From Streptomyces exfoliatus (GTDB lineage: Bacteria; Actinomycetota; Actinomycetes; Streptomycetales; Streptomycetaceae), in NCBI RefSeq assembly GCF_000725545.1, contig NZ_JNZP01000010.1, positions 201,639 to 265,638 on the forward strand: DNA of 64,000 nt. The letters are read 5' to 3'. A program made the translations under genes and the position numbers. The notes under the pieces were generated by a model. That model was not told where the DNA came from, ran no database searches, and saw nothing but the letters and a program-made list of their open reading frames with translations. This document shows positions 1 to 8,199 of this stretch, piece after piece; position 1 is the stretch's first letter, and each line of letters starts with the position of its first letter.

Positions 1-1910
1 AGCGTCATCAGGGTGATGACGCCCCGGCCCTCCTCGTCCTCGTCCGGGATCTGGTCCGAGTCGGCGACGAGAGCGACCTTCTCCAGGAACTCGGCGAGGG
101 TCGCGGGCTCCTCGCCGCGTTCCTGCTCGAACTCGAGCGCCACGGCCGCGAGTTCCTGCAGGTTCTCGATGCGGGTCTCGTCCTGCGGGTCGGTCGACGC
201 CTGGAGCTCGGCCAGATAGCCCGTGCGCTCCAGGACGGCCTCCAGGACGACGGCGGGTCCCGCGCCGGACTCGACGACCGTGCGCAGCTCGTCCATGAGC
301 ACGTTGAAGCGCTTGACGGCGTTCGCCGAGCGGGCGGCCATGCCGTACGCCTCGTCGACCCGCTTCAGGGCCTGCGGGAAGGTGATCTTCTCGCGGAGCG
401 AGAGGGCGTCGATCATCGCCTCCGCCCGCTCGCCGATGCCCCGCTTGGGGACGTTGAGGATGCGGCGGAGCGGGACGTTGTCCTCGGGGTTGGCGAGGAC
501 GCGCAGGTAGGCGAGGACGTCCCTGACCTCCTTGCGCTCGTAGAAGCGCACACCGCCGACGACCTTGTAGGGCAGTCCGACACGGATGAAGATCTCTTCG
601 AACACACGGGACTGGGCGTTCGTCCGGTAGAAGACGGCGACGTCCCCGGCCTTGGCCTCGCCCGTGTCCGTGAGCCGGTCGATCTCGTCGGCGACGAACT
701 GGGCCTCGTCGTGCTCGGTGTCGGCGACGTATCCGGTGATCTGCGCGCCCGCGCCCGCGTTCGTCCACAGGTTCTTGGGGCGGCGCGACTCGTTGCGCTC
801 GATGACGGCGTTGGCCGCGGAGAGGATCGTCTGCGTGGAGCGGTAGTTCTGCTCCAGGAGGATCGTGGTGGCGTCCGGGTAGTCCTCCTCGAACTGGAGG
901 ATGTTGCGAATCGTCGCGCCGCGGAAGGCGTAGATCGACTGGTCGGCGTCACCGACGACGCACAGCTCCGCCGGGCCGAGGTCCTCGTATCCCGTGCCGA
1001 CGAGCTCCCGCACCAGCGTGTACTGGGCGTGGTTGGTGTCCTGGTACTCGTCGACGAGGACGTGCCGGAACCGGCGGCGGTAGTGCTCGGCGACGTCGGG
1101 GAACGCCTGGAGCAGGTGCACCGTCGTCATGATGATGTCGTCGAAGTCCAGGGCGTTGGCCTCGCGCAGCCGCGCCTGGTACATCCGGTACGCCTCGGCG
1201 AGCGTCTTCTCGAAGCCGTCGACGGCCTGGTCGGCGAAGGTCTCCTCGTCGATCAGCTCGTTCTTGAGGTTCGAGATCTTGGCGCTGAACGACTTCGGCG
1301 GGAACTTCTTCGGGTCGAGGTCCAGGTCCCGGCAGACCAGGGACATCAGCCGCTTGGAGTCGGCGGCGTCGTAGATCGAGAAGGAGGAGGTGAAGCCCAG
1401 CTTCTTCGACTCACGGCGCAGGATGCGGACACAGGCACTGTGGAACGTCATGACCCACATGGCGTTGGCGCGCGGGCCGACGAGGTGCTCGACGCGCTCC
1501 TTCATCTCGCCCGCGGCCTTGTTGGTGAAGGTGATCGCCAGTATCTGGCCGGGGTGCACGTGTCGCGTGCCCAGGAGGTGGGCGATGCGGTGGGTGAGCA
1601 CCCGGGTCTTGCCGGAGCCGGCACCGGCGACGATGAGCAGCGGGGTGCCGGTGTGGACGACGGCGGCGCGCTGCTGCTCGTTCAGCCCGTCCAGGAGCGC
1701 GGCGGGGTCCACGACGGGGCGGGGGGCGCCGTCCCGGTAGTGGGAGTCCCGGGCGGGCGGAGGCACGTCGAAGTGCTCCCCGAAGAGGTCGTGCGGGACC
1801 TCCTCCACGGCCGGGGAGCCGTGCTCGTGGTCCTCGGGGTGGGGCGGGGGCTCCTCCGAGGAGTGGTTCTGGAGGCCGGCCAGGAAGCTGTCGTCAAAGA
1901 GGCTGCTCAT
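1..1910 (-). CDS. pcrA: ATP-dependent DNA helicase PcrA/UvrD, C-terminus cut by window edge
   Basis: This is a superfamily 1A DNA helicase (UvrD/PcrA) for repair and replication-fork maintenance. The frame is open to the window edge, so about 636 residues are visible and the C-terminus is missing. Read from the ATG at 1910, it shows a roughly 65-residue acidic, proline-rich leader, then LLDGLNEQQRAAV (Q motif), the P-loop GAGSGKTRVLTHRI, the Ia motif ITFTNKAAGEM, the Walker B box VLVDEYQDTN, GDADQSIYAFRGA (motif III), EQNYRSTQTIL (motif IV) and VFYRTNAQSR. It ends in GRGVITLMTL, just ahead of the last helicase motifs. The family is usually about 750-830 residues long. PcrA is the likely name rather than UvrD2 or Rep. 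Confidence 0.95.
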   Translation of the reverse strand, partial: MSSLFDDSFLAGLQNHSSEEPPPHPEDHEHGSPAVEEVPHDLFGEHFDVPPPARDSHYRDGAPRPVVDPAALLDGLNEQQRAAVVHTGTPLLIVAGAGSGKTRVLTHRIAHLLGTRHVHPGQILAITFTNKAAGEMKERVEHLVGPRANAMWVMTFHSACVRILRRESKKLGFTSSFSIYDAADSKRLMSLVCRDLDLDPKKFPPKSFSAKISNLKNELIDEETFADQAVDGFEKTLAEAYRMYQARLREANALDFDDIIMTTVHLLQAFPDVAEHYRRRFRHVLVDEYQDTNHAQYTLVRELVGTGYEDLGPAELCVVGDADQSIYAFRGATIRNILQFEEDYPDATTILLEQNYRSTQTILSAANAVIERNESRRPKNLWTNAGAGAQITGYVADTEHDEAQFVADEIDRLTDTGEAKAGDVAVFYRTNAQSRVFEEIFIRVGLPYKVVGGVRFYERKEVRDVLAYLRVLANPEDNVPLRRILNVPKRGIGERAEAMIDALSLREKITFPQALKRVDEAYGMAARSANAVKRFNVLMDELRTVVESGAGPAVVLEAVLERTGYLAELQASTDPQDETRIENLQELAAVALEFEQERGEEPATLAEFLEKVALVADSDQIPDEDEEGRGVITLMT

Positions 1911-1978
1911 CGCCTCACGAGTCTAGGACGCCCCACCGACATCCGGGCCCGCCTTCGGGACGGTCTCTGTGGAAGCGC

Positions 1979-2332
1979 TCACACCCAGAGGGTCGCGATG
2001 AAGATGTTCGCCGTGGTCAGGCCGCCGACGGCGGCGAAAAGGCCCTTGTCGACCTTCTCCTCGTCGCGCTTCACGTAGACCAGGCCGAGGATCACGACGA
2101 GGACGGCCAGCTTGATGCCGATCTTGAGGTTGTTCACGGTCTGGTCGTCCGCCTGGTTCAGGCCGACGAGCGCGACGCCGGTGACCAGCATGGTCAGCGC
2201 GCCGTGCAGCATCGCGGGGCTGAAGCGGGCCGTACCGGCTCCCATCGCCTTCATCTGGGTGAGGAATCCGCCCAGCAGGGAGGCGATACCGATGATGTGC
2301 AGGGCGACGAAGACATTGATGAGTACGTCCAT
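1979..2332 (-). CDS. Small four-helix integral membrane protein
   Basis: This 117-residue protein starts MDVLINVFVALHIIG. It has four hydrophobic segments at about residues 3-22, 40-60, 70-90 and 95-116, separated by short polar loops (QADDQTVNN, KRDEEKVDK). An in-frame GTG start upstream would add 48 residues of unlikely composition, so the ATG at 2332 is chosen. No catalytic motif is visible and I do not recognise a named family beyond conserved actinobacterial membrane protein. It lies 68 bases downstream of pcrA on the same strand and may be cotranscribed with it. Confidence 0.75.
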   Translation of the reverse strand: MDVLINVFVALHIIGIASLLGGFLTQMKAMGAGTARFSPAMLHGALTMLVTGVALVGLNQADDQTVNNLKIGIKLAVLVVILGLVYVKRDEEKVDKGLFAAVGGLTTANIFIATLWV

Positions 2333-2676
2333 GGGCCGGAGCCTAACCGGGCCCCTAGCACCGCCCTCGGGCCGGGTCCACCCGCTCCGTCGCTTCGGTC
2401 GGCCGACGGCCGCAAGGTTCCCCGGTCCGGCGCCCCGGGCGAAAGAGAACGGTCCTCGACCGTCAACTGTCACCAATAGCGGTCAACTCACCGTGCGGCC
2501 GTGACCCCAGGTTTAGCGTCCTGCACCAGGTGGCCGGCTCCCCACCACCGCCGGCGATCCGGCGGTTGTCGGTCGCCCCCGCCGAGGAACCCGGCGGCGG
2601 TCCGTCTCCCCTGTGCGGCCCGCCGTCGGCCCCCGGCGGGCCCGTTCCCCTCAGGCAGAGGATGTGACCCGCCCTC
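2333..2676. other. Intergenic region between divergent genes; no gene seen
   Basis: This 344-base stretch separates the small membrane protein (minus) from the NlpC/P60 gene (plus). It holds an imperfect direct repeat, GTCAACTGTCACC followed by GTCAACTCACC (about 2462-2491), which may be an operator, and a possible -10 hexamer TAGCGT near 2514. GC-rich inverted repeats occur around 2550-2640. I looked for the c-di-AMP (ydaO) riboswitch found ahead of some Streptomyces cell-wall hydrolases and could not recognise its core. Confidence 0.5.
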
Positions 2677-3789
2677 GTGGCAGCACACCGAAAACCCAAG
2701 CAGTCGCCCCTCGGTGGACAGGCGGTCCGCACCGCCGCCACCCTCGCCCTCGCCTCCGCCGCGACCACGACCCTCTTCGAGGGGTCCGCGCAGGCCGAGC
2801 CCCGGCCGACCACCGCCCAGGTCAAGGCGAAGGTCGACCGGCTCTACGAAGAGGCCGAGGTCGCCACCGAGCGGTACAACGGGGCGAAGGAGAAGGCCGA
2901 CGAGGCACGCGCCTCGTTCGACCGGCTGCGCGACGAGGCCGCCCGCAGAACCCAGCGGCTCAACACCGCCCGGGACAGGCTCGGGGCCATGGCCGCCGCC
3001 CAGTACCGGTCCGGCGGCCTCGACCCCGCCGTGCGGCTCGCCCTCACCTCCGACCCCGTCGAGTACCTGGAGCGGGCCGCCCTCGCCGAGAAGGCCGGGG
3101 ACCGGCAGGCCGCCGCCGTCAGCGCCGTACGGCGGGAGCTGGGCGCGATCCGGCAGCTGCGCGCCGAGTCGGAGGGGCGCCTGACCTCGCTGCGCGAGCA
3201 CGAGACGGAACTGCGGCGCCAGAAGGCGGCCGTCCTCGACAAGCTCCAGGCGGCACGGACCCTGCTCGCCCGGCTGACCGCGGAGGAACGGGCCCGGTAC
3301 GAGGCGGCCACGGCGGGCCGGGACGGCGCCGCCACCGGCGGCTCGGCAGACCAGGACGGTACGACCGCCTCCGGCGCCTCCGCTCCGGTCCGCGCCGACC
3401 GCTCCTCGGGAGGCGAGCGCACATCGGTGACCGCCCCGAACGCACGGGCCGCCGAGGCCATCTCCTTCGCCCGCGCCCAGCTCGGCAAGCCGTACGTCTG
3501 GGGCGCGACGGGTCCCTCCGGGTACGACTGCTCGGGCCTCACCCAGGCCGCCTGGCGCGCCGCGGGCATTTCCCTGCCCCGGACCACGTACACCCAGATC
3601 AACGCCGGCCAACGCGTCTCCCGCGCCCAGCTCGCCCCCGGTGACCTGGTCTTCTTCTACTCCGGCATCAGCCATGTCGGGCTCTACATCGGCGGCGGCC
3701 AGATGATCCACGCTCCCCGGCCGGGCGCCCCGATCCGGGTCGCCCCGATCGACGAGATGCCCTTCGCCGGAGCGACCCGAGTGGGCTGA
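2677..3789 (+). CDS. Secreted NlpC/P60 family cell-wall peptidase
   Basis: This 370-residue exported protein is likely a D,L-endopeptidase cutting peptidoglycan stem peptides. Residues 1-40 are a signal peptide (Arg/Lys start, hydrophobic core, cleavage near SAQA-EPRP). Residues about 45-215 are a charged coiled coil, as in RipA/CwlO-type hydrolases, where it holds the enzyme in check. A Gly/Ser/Ala linker follows, and the NlpC/P60 domain fills about 260-370. Its catalytic Cys is in YDCSGLTQAAW and its His in ISHVGLYIGGG, with MIHAPRPG following. The GTG at 2677 is the only in-frame start after a TGA at 2665-2667. The nearest AGAGGA lies about 15 bases upstream, so the ribosome site is poor. 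Confidence 0.92.
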   Translation: MAAHRKPKQSPLGGQAVRTAATLALASAATTTLFEGSAQAEPRPTTAQVKAKVDRLYEEAEVATERYNGAKEKADEARASFDRLRDEAARRTQRLNTARDRLGAMAAAQYRSGGLDPAVRLALTSDPVEYLERAALAEKAGDRQAAAVSAVRRELGAIRQLRAESEGRLTSLREHETELRRQKAAVLDKLQAARTLLARLTAEERARYEAATAGRDGAATGGSADQDGTTASGASAPVRADRSSGGERTSVTAPNARAAEAISFARAQLGKPYVWGATGPSGYDCSGLTQAAWRAAGISLPRTTYTQINAGQRVSRAQLAPGDLVFFYSGISHVGLYIGGGQMIHAPRPGAPIRVAPIDEMPFAGATRVG

Positions 3790-3862
3790 CGAACGGACGG
3801 CCGACGCCGACCCGGACACCCGGCGCGGAGCGGGACGGCCGACTCGGCCTTCCGGCCGCGGC

Positions 3863-4579
3863 TCAGACCAGGCGGCGTGCGGTCGCCCAGCGGGTCAGCT
3901 CGTGGCGGTTGGAGAGCTGGAGCTTGCGGAGCACCGCCGAGACGTGGGACTCGACCGTCTTCACCGAGATGTAGAGCTGCTTCGCGATCTCCTTGTACGC
4001 GTACCCCCGGGCGATCAGCCGCAGCACCTCCCGCTCCCGCTGGGTCAGCCGGTCCAGGTCCTCGTCCACCGGCGGCGCGTCCGTCGACGCGAAGGCGTCC
4101 AGGACGAATCCGGCGAGCCGCGGGGAGAACACGGCATCGCCCTCCTGGACCCGGAAGATCGAGTCGACCAGGTCGGTGCCGGTGATCGTCTTGGTGACGT
4201 AGCCACGGGCACCACCCCGGATCACCCCGATCACGTCCTCGGCCGCGTCGGAGACCGACAGGGCCAGGAAGCGGACCGGGTCCTCCGACGCCCCCATCAG
4301 GTTCGCGCAGCGCCGCAGCACCTCCACCCCGCCGCCACCCGGAAGGTGCACGTCGAGGAGCACGACCTCGGGCCGGGTGGCCGTGATGACGGTGACGGCC
4401 TGGTCGACGTCAGCCGCCTCACCGACCACCTCGACACCGGTGACCTCGGTCCGGCCGATCTCGGCCTGCACCCCCGTGCGGAACATCCGGTGGTCGTCGA
4501 CGAGCACCACCCGCACTCTGCGCCCCATGCCCGCCGCCCCCGCATCGGTCCCGGTCGCTGCCCCGGTCTCGTCGCTCAT
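3863..4579 (-). CDS. NarL/FixJ-family response regulator, partner of PspC kinase
   Basis: This 238-residue two-component response regulator has a receiver domain at about 21-145 and a LuxR-type helix-turn-helix at about 170-235. The acidic pair is in VVLVDDHRMF. The phosphoacceptor is Asp76 in EVVLLDVHLPG, followed by ALSVSD and the Lys of GYVTKT. The HTH reads LTQREREVLRLIARGYAYKEIAKQ, then ISVKTVESHVSAVLRKL. Its ATG overlaps the stop of the upstream kinase gene (ATGA), so the two are translationally coupled. The repeated CAGGGTC sites in the divergent promoter at 5874-5951 are candidate targets. About 20 N-terminal residues precede the receiver, so a later start is possible. Confidence 0.93.
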   Translation of the reverse strand: MSDETGAATGTDAGAAGMGRRVRVVLVDDHRMFRTGVQAEIGRTEVTGVEVVGEAADVDQAVTVITATRPEVVLLDVHLPGGGGVEVLRRCANLMGASEDPVRFLALSVSDAAEDVIGVIRGGARGYVTKTITGTDLVDSIFRVQEGDAVFSPRLAGFVLDAFASTDAPPVDEDLDRLTQREREVLRLIARGYAYKEIAKQLYISVKTVESHVSAVLRKLQLSNRHELTRWATARRLV

Positions 4580-5838
4580 CCGTCCGCCCTCTCCATCTCA
4601 AGCTCCACTTCGGTGCCCCCGCCCTGCGCGGACCGCAGCCGGGCCGTACCGCCGTGGCGCTGCATCCGGCCGATGATCGATTCTCGTACGCCCATCCTGT
4701 CCTCGGGCACCGCGTCCAGGTCGAAGCCCGGCCCCCGGTCCCGCACCGAGACGAAGACCGTGCGGCCCTCCACCTCCGCGTACACCTGCACGGCCCCGCC
4801 CTCGCCACCGTACTTGGCGGCGTTGACCATCGCCTCGCGCGCGGCCTGAATCTGCGCGACCAGTCCGTCGTCGAGCGGACAGTCACCGACGACGACCACC
4901 TCGAGGGGGACGCCGTGCTTGTCCTCGACCTCCGCCGCGGCCTTCTTCACCGCCTCCGCGAGGGTGTCGGGCTCCTCGTCCCTGCCGGTGCCCTCGGGCT
5001 TGTAGAGCCAGTTCCGCAGCTCCCTCTCCTGGGCGCGGGCGAGGCGGCGCACCTCGCCCGCGTCGTCGGCGCTGCGCTGGATCAGGGTGAGGGTGTGCAG
5101 CACGGAGTCATGGACGTGGGCCGCCACCTCGGCGCGCTCCTGGGCGCGGATGCGCATGGTCCGCTCCTCCGTGAGGTCCTGCGACATCCGGACGAGCCAG
5201 GGTCCCGCGAGCAGCGCTATCCCGGTGAGGACCGCGACGGCGGCGGTGAGGGCCGTGCCGAGCTGGGCGACGGAGCCGCGGACCACGACGAAGACCGCGA
5301 GGCCCGTGCCCACCAGTGCGACGCCGACGAGACCGCGGGCGAGGTGGAAGGCGCGACGGCGACGCCCGACGTCGGTCCAGCTGGCCCGGCGGGCGTTGTC
5401 CGCCTGTCTCCAGACCAGGACGACGCCGACGCAGATCAGGATCGTGGGCCAGACGTACCGCCCGCTGTCGTTGTCGACGTTGATGTTCCCGACGAGGACC
5501 GCGCCGCCGATGGCCAGGGCTATCAGGGCGAAGATCTGTCCCCGGTCGGGCTTGCGCAGTCTGCGCCGCCCGTCCGGGGTGGTCTCGAACACGGGGCGCG
5601 GGGCGGTCCGGCCGCCGACGCCGAGCGGGACGACGATCCAGAACGCCGCGTAGATCAGAACCCCCAGGCCGTCCATGAAGGAGAGGACGATGAAGAGCAC
5701 CCGCACCCAGACGACCGGCAAGCCGAGGTGGCCGGCGAGGCCGCGGGCGACACCGCCGAGCCACCGCCCGTCTGCGCTCCTGTAGAGCCTGCGCACGGGC
5801 GGTTCGTCGGTCTCGGTGACACGAGCGGCTGCGGACAT
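4576..5838 (-). CDS. PspC-domain sensor histidine kinase
   Basis: This 420-residue membrane sensor kinase carries a PspC domain at about residues 15-75 (RSADGRWLGGVARGLAGHL, then a hydrophobic helix). Further membrane segments lie at about 103-120, 130-145, 168-188 and 195-212. A HisKA_3 dimerisation and phosphorylation helix follows, AAHVHDSVLHTLTLIQR, where His243 is the expected site. The HATPase_c domain has AREAMVNAAKYGG (N box) and VRDRGPGFD (G1). The ATG at 5838 is used because upstream frames read noncoding-like sequence. The organisation (PspC sensor, NarL-type regulator, divergent PspC protein) suggests envelope-stress sensing; this is inferred from the domain, not shown here. Confidence 0.92.
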   Translation of the reverse strand: MSAAARVTETDEPPVRRLYRSADGRWLGGVARGLAGHLGLPVVWVRVLFIVLSFMDGLGVLIYAAFWIVVPLGVGGRTAPRPVFETTPDGRRRLRKPDRGQIFALIALAIGGAVLVGNINVDNDSGRYVWPTILICVGVVLVWRQADNARRASWTDVGRRRRAFHLARGLVGVALVGTGLAVFVVVRGSVAQLGTALTAAVAVLTGIALLAGPWLVRMSQDLTEERTMRIRAQERAEVAAHVHDSVLHTLTLIQRSADDAGEVRRLARAQERELRNWLYKPEGTGRDEEPDTLAEAVKKAAAEVEDKHGVPLEVVVVGDCPLDDGLVAQIQAAREAMVNAAKYGGEGGAVQVYAEVEGRTVFVSVRDRGPGFDLDAVPEDRMGVRESIIGRMQRHGGTARLRSAQGGGTEVELEMERADG

Positions 5839-5873
5839 GCATTGATCGTCACACGTGCGGCCCGCCCGGGACA

Positions 5874-5951
5874 TCAGGGTCTGCCCTGAGATCGCCCCTG
5901 GTACCGCCTCGGGGAAGAGGGGGCGCCGAATATCAGGGTCGGGCCAGGGTC
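5874..5951. promoter_or_regulatory. Repeated CAGGGTC sites in a divergent promoter
   Basis: A perfect dyad TCAGGG-TCTG-CCCTGA lies at 5874-5889. The motif CAGGGTC occurs at 5875-5881, 5934-5940 and 5945-5951; the last two are 11 bases apart, about one helical turn. ATCAGGGTC is repeated exactly at 5873-5881 and 5932-5940. The sites lie between the PspC kinase start (5838) and the PspC membrane protein start (5995). They are good candidates for binding of the neighbouring NarL-type regulator and for autoregulation. Confidence 0.55.
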
Positions 5952-5994
5952 GGCCCCGGTGCCGCTCGGCGTCACGGGCCGTCACCATGGAGGC

Positions 5995-7341
5995 ATGAAG
6001 AGTTCGATGCCTTCGCAGCACGAGGCCCCGCCGCCGGCGGAGGCCGTCTCCGCTCCGCCCCTGCGGCGCTCGCGCGGCAGCAAGGTCGTGGGCGGTGTCT
6101 GCGGCGGCCTCGGCCGGTATTTCGACCTGGACCCGGTGATCTTCCGCGTCGCGGTCGGCGTGCTGGCGCTGCCGGGCGGCCTCGGGCTGATCTTCTACGG
6201 CTTTGCCTGGCTGCTGCTCCCCCTCGCGGGCGAGGAGGAGAACGAGGGGCGGAGGCTGCTGACCGGCCGGGTCTCCGGCGCCTCGCTCGCCGCCCTGCTG
6301 ATGGCCCTGGTGGGCTGCGGGATCTTCCTGTCGATGCTGCACAGCGGGTCGATGGTGGGCTCCGCCCTCCTCGTGGCGTTCGCGGTGTGCGCGGCGGCGG
6401 TCTGGTCGCGGCGCCGGCAGGCGGGCGCGGTGGAGCCGGAGGGCCGGGTGGAATCCGCCGCCGCCGCTCTCGCGGTCTCGGAGGCGCCGCCGGAGACGAA
6501 GGCTCCGCCGCTGGTCGAGTTCCCCTCCTGGTGGAAGGACCCGATAGTCAAGGACGGCTCGACGGGCAAGGTGGCCGTCGGCTACCTGTGGGGACCGCAC
6601 GGCGTCCTGGACGAGGACGGCAGGGTGAACGGCGAGGTGCCGAAGCCCGGCAGCCAGTGGGGGCCCGATCCGGCGACGCCGGGACGTCCCCAGCCCTCGA
6701 TCCGGCGTAGCCCGGTCTCCATCGGTGGCCTCGTCCAGCTGCTCGCCGTGGTCGCGGCCCTGCTCGGCACCGCGCTGACCTGGGAGACCGAGCCGCTCGG
6801 GACGAGCCTGCAGACCGGTCTGGTCGCCGCCCTCGCGGTGTTCGGTCTCGGCCTGGTCGTCAGCAGCTTCCTCGGCAGGACCGGGTTCGGCACGATCTTC
6901 CAGACCGTGGTCACGGCGGCCCTGCTGGCGCTGGCCACGGCGCTCCCCGACCGGATCACCACGGAGTGGATCCGGGAGACCTGGGCACCGACGTCCGTCA
7001 CGGCCGTGCAGACCCACTACGAGGTGGGCACCGGAGTCGGCACCCTCGATCTGTCAGGGCTACCCGTCCCGGCCGGCACCACCGTGTCGACGGCCGCGGG
7101 GGTGGGCGCCGGGAAGCTCAAGGTGATCGTCCCGAAGAGCGCGGTGGTGAAGCTGCGTGCCGAGGTGGCCCTCGGCGACGTGCAGCTGCCCGGCCGGCCT
7201 GCCAACGACATCGACATCGCGCCGGACCGCGACGAGACCCACACGCTCGCCCCGCCGGCCGGGACCACCCCGGCGGGCACCCTGGACCTCTCGCTCGAGG
7301 TAGGCATCGGACAGGTGGAGGTCATCCGTGCTGCTTCATGA
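5995..7341 (+). CDS. PspC-domain membrane protein
   Basis: This 448-residue protein has an N-terminal PspC domain at about residues 25-75, with KVVGGVCGGLGRYFDLDP and then a membrane helix ending LLLPLAG. Additional helices lie near 95-135, followed by a proline-rich cytosolic stretch with SWWKDPIVKDGSTGK. Four more helices lie at about 245-330. A C-terminal extracytoplasmic beta-rich domain resembling the DUF4097/LiaF-type C-terminal fold fills about 340-448. The ATG at 5995 is preceded by GGAGG with good spacing, so it is preferred over the upstream in-frame start. It is divergent from the PspC kinase and probably modulates or responds with it. Its last 14 bases overlap the next gene. Confidence 0.88.
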   Translation: MKSSMPSQHEAPPPAEAVSAPPLRRSRGSKVVGGVCGGLGRYFDLDPVIFRVAVGVLALPGGLGLIFYGFAWLLLPLAGEEENEGRRLLTGRVSGASLAALLMALVGCGIFLSMLHSGSMVGSALLVAFAVCAAAVWSRRRQAGAVEPEGRVESAAAALAVSEAPPETKAPPLVEFPSWWKDPIVKDGSTGKVAVGYLWGPHGVLDEDGRVNGEVPKPGSQWGPDPATPGRPQPSIRRSPVSIGGLVQLLAVVAALLGTALTWETEPLGTSLQTGLVAALAVFGLGLVVSSFLGRTGFGTIFQTVVTAALLALATALPDRITTEWIRETWAPTSVTAVQTHYEVGTGVGTLDLSGLPVPAGTTVSTAAGVGAGKLKVIVPKSAVVKLRAEVALGDVQLPGRPANDIDIAPDRDETHTLAPPAGTTPAGTLDLSLEVGIGQVEVIRAAS

Positions 7342-7588
7342 GTTCCGCCCCGGCCGGCTGCTCGTCGGCCTCACCGCCCTGACCCTGGCCGCCGTCTACG
7401 CCGGCGATGCCACCGGCTCGTGGACGACCCCGTGGTACGCGGTGATCCCGGTGCTCTGCGCCGGTCTCGGCACGGCCGGGATCGCGACCTGGGTCACCTA
7501 TCGAATACGGCGCCGCTCGGCGAGGAGCCGGTCCAGCGACACCACGGACGCCCCGGCCAGCAGCAGCGGGAGCCAGGCCATCAGATAA
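7328..7588 (+). CDS. Small membrane protein following the PspC gene
   Basis: This 86-residue protein starts at a GTG that overlaps the end of the PspC gene by 14 bases, which suggests coupling. It has two hydrophobic segments at about 10-27 and 33-56 (LLVGLTALTLAAVYAG; WYAVIPVLCAGLGTAG), then a basic patch YRIRRRSARSR and a Ser-rich tail. No enzymatic motif is visible. Its 3' end overlaps the convergent DoxX gene by 91 bases, which is unusual. The Ser-rich tail may simply be frame forced by the antisense coding sequence. Its function is unknown, but the context ties it to the PspC system. Confidence 0.7.
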   Translation: MLLHEFRPGRLLVGLTALTLAAVYAGDATGSWTTPWYAVIPVLCAGLGTAGIATWVTYRIRRRSARSRSSDTTDAPASSSGSQAIR

Positions 7589-8109
7589 GCGAGGTCGTTG
7601 CCGAGGTAGTACGGGGTCACCTGCCAACTCACGGTCAGCCAGAGGCTCAGCGAGATCAGCGCGCCCCCGAGCGCCGCCAGGCGTCCGAAGAGCCCGAGGA
7701 GGGTTCCGATCCCGACGGCGAGCTCCCCGAAGGCGATGGCGTAGCCGAAGCCGGCGGGGTTCTTCAGGGCGAGGTCGACCAGGGCGGGAATGGCCGAGGA
7801 GTCCCGGACGCCTCGCATGGTCTCGCCGATGGAGCCGCTGCCGGTGTCCGCGAGGAAGGCGGAGTCGGTGAGCTTGTCGAGCCCGGCGTAGACGAAGGTG
7901 ACGCCGAGGAAGAGCCGCAACGGAAGGAGCGCGTAGCGGGAGGCGGCGACCTTCCACCGGTCGACAGAGCCCTTCCACCCGGCACGGCGTCCGGGGCCAC
8001 CGTCACCGGCCGTGCCGTTGGCAGCGATGCCGTGGCCGGCCCTGCCGTCGCCGGTGGTGCCGTTCCCGCCGTCGCCCGTGTCGTCCGCCCGATCCGCCTG
8101 TCCCGTCAT
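7498..8109 (-). CDS. DoxX family membrane protein
   Basis: This 203-residue protein has a polar, Gly/Asp/Thr-rich N-terminus of about 55 residues. Four membrane helices of the DoxX type follow: LLPLRLFLGVTFVYAGLDKL (the family signature), an amphipathic loop with GVRDSSAIP, GYAIAFGELAVGIGTLLGL, ALGGALISLSLWLT and DLAYLMAWLPLLLAGAS. DoxX proteins are redox-linked membrane proteins of mostly unclear function; in mycobacteria one forms a membrane oxidoreductase complex. The low-complexity N-terminus may mean that a later start is used, but no better ribosome site was obvious. Confidence 0.88.
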   Translation of the reverse strand: MTGQADRADDTGDGGNGTTGDGRAGHGIAANGTAGDGGPGRRAGWKGSVDRWKVAASRYALLPLRLFLGVTFVYAGLDKLTDSAFLADTGSGSIGETMRGVRDSSAIPALVDLALKNPAGFGYAIAFGELAVGIGTLLGLFGRLAALGGALISLSLWLTVSWQVTPYYLGNDLAYLMAWLPLLLAGASVVSLDRLLAERRRIR

Positions 8110-8199
8110 CGCCGGTCACCTCTCCACGCCCCGCACGAGTGTTCGCGGAACGATTCTCCCCGCATCCCCGCTCCGGGGACACGCGAAGGGGCCGGACGC

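Noticed and set aside
2400..2676. c-di-AMP (ydaO) riboswitch ahead of the NlpC/P60 gene
   Set aside because: Some Streptomyces hydrolase genes have one, but I could not find the conserved core here by eye. A covariance-model search would settle it.
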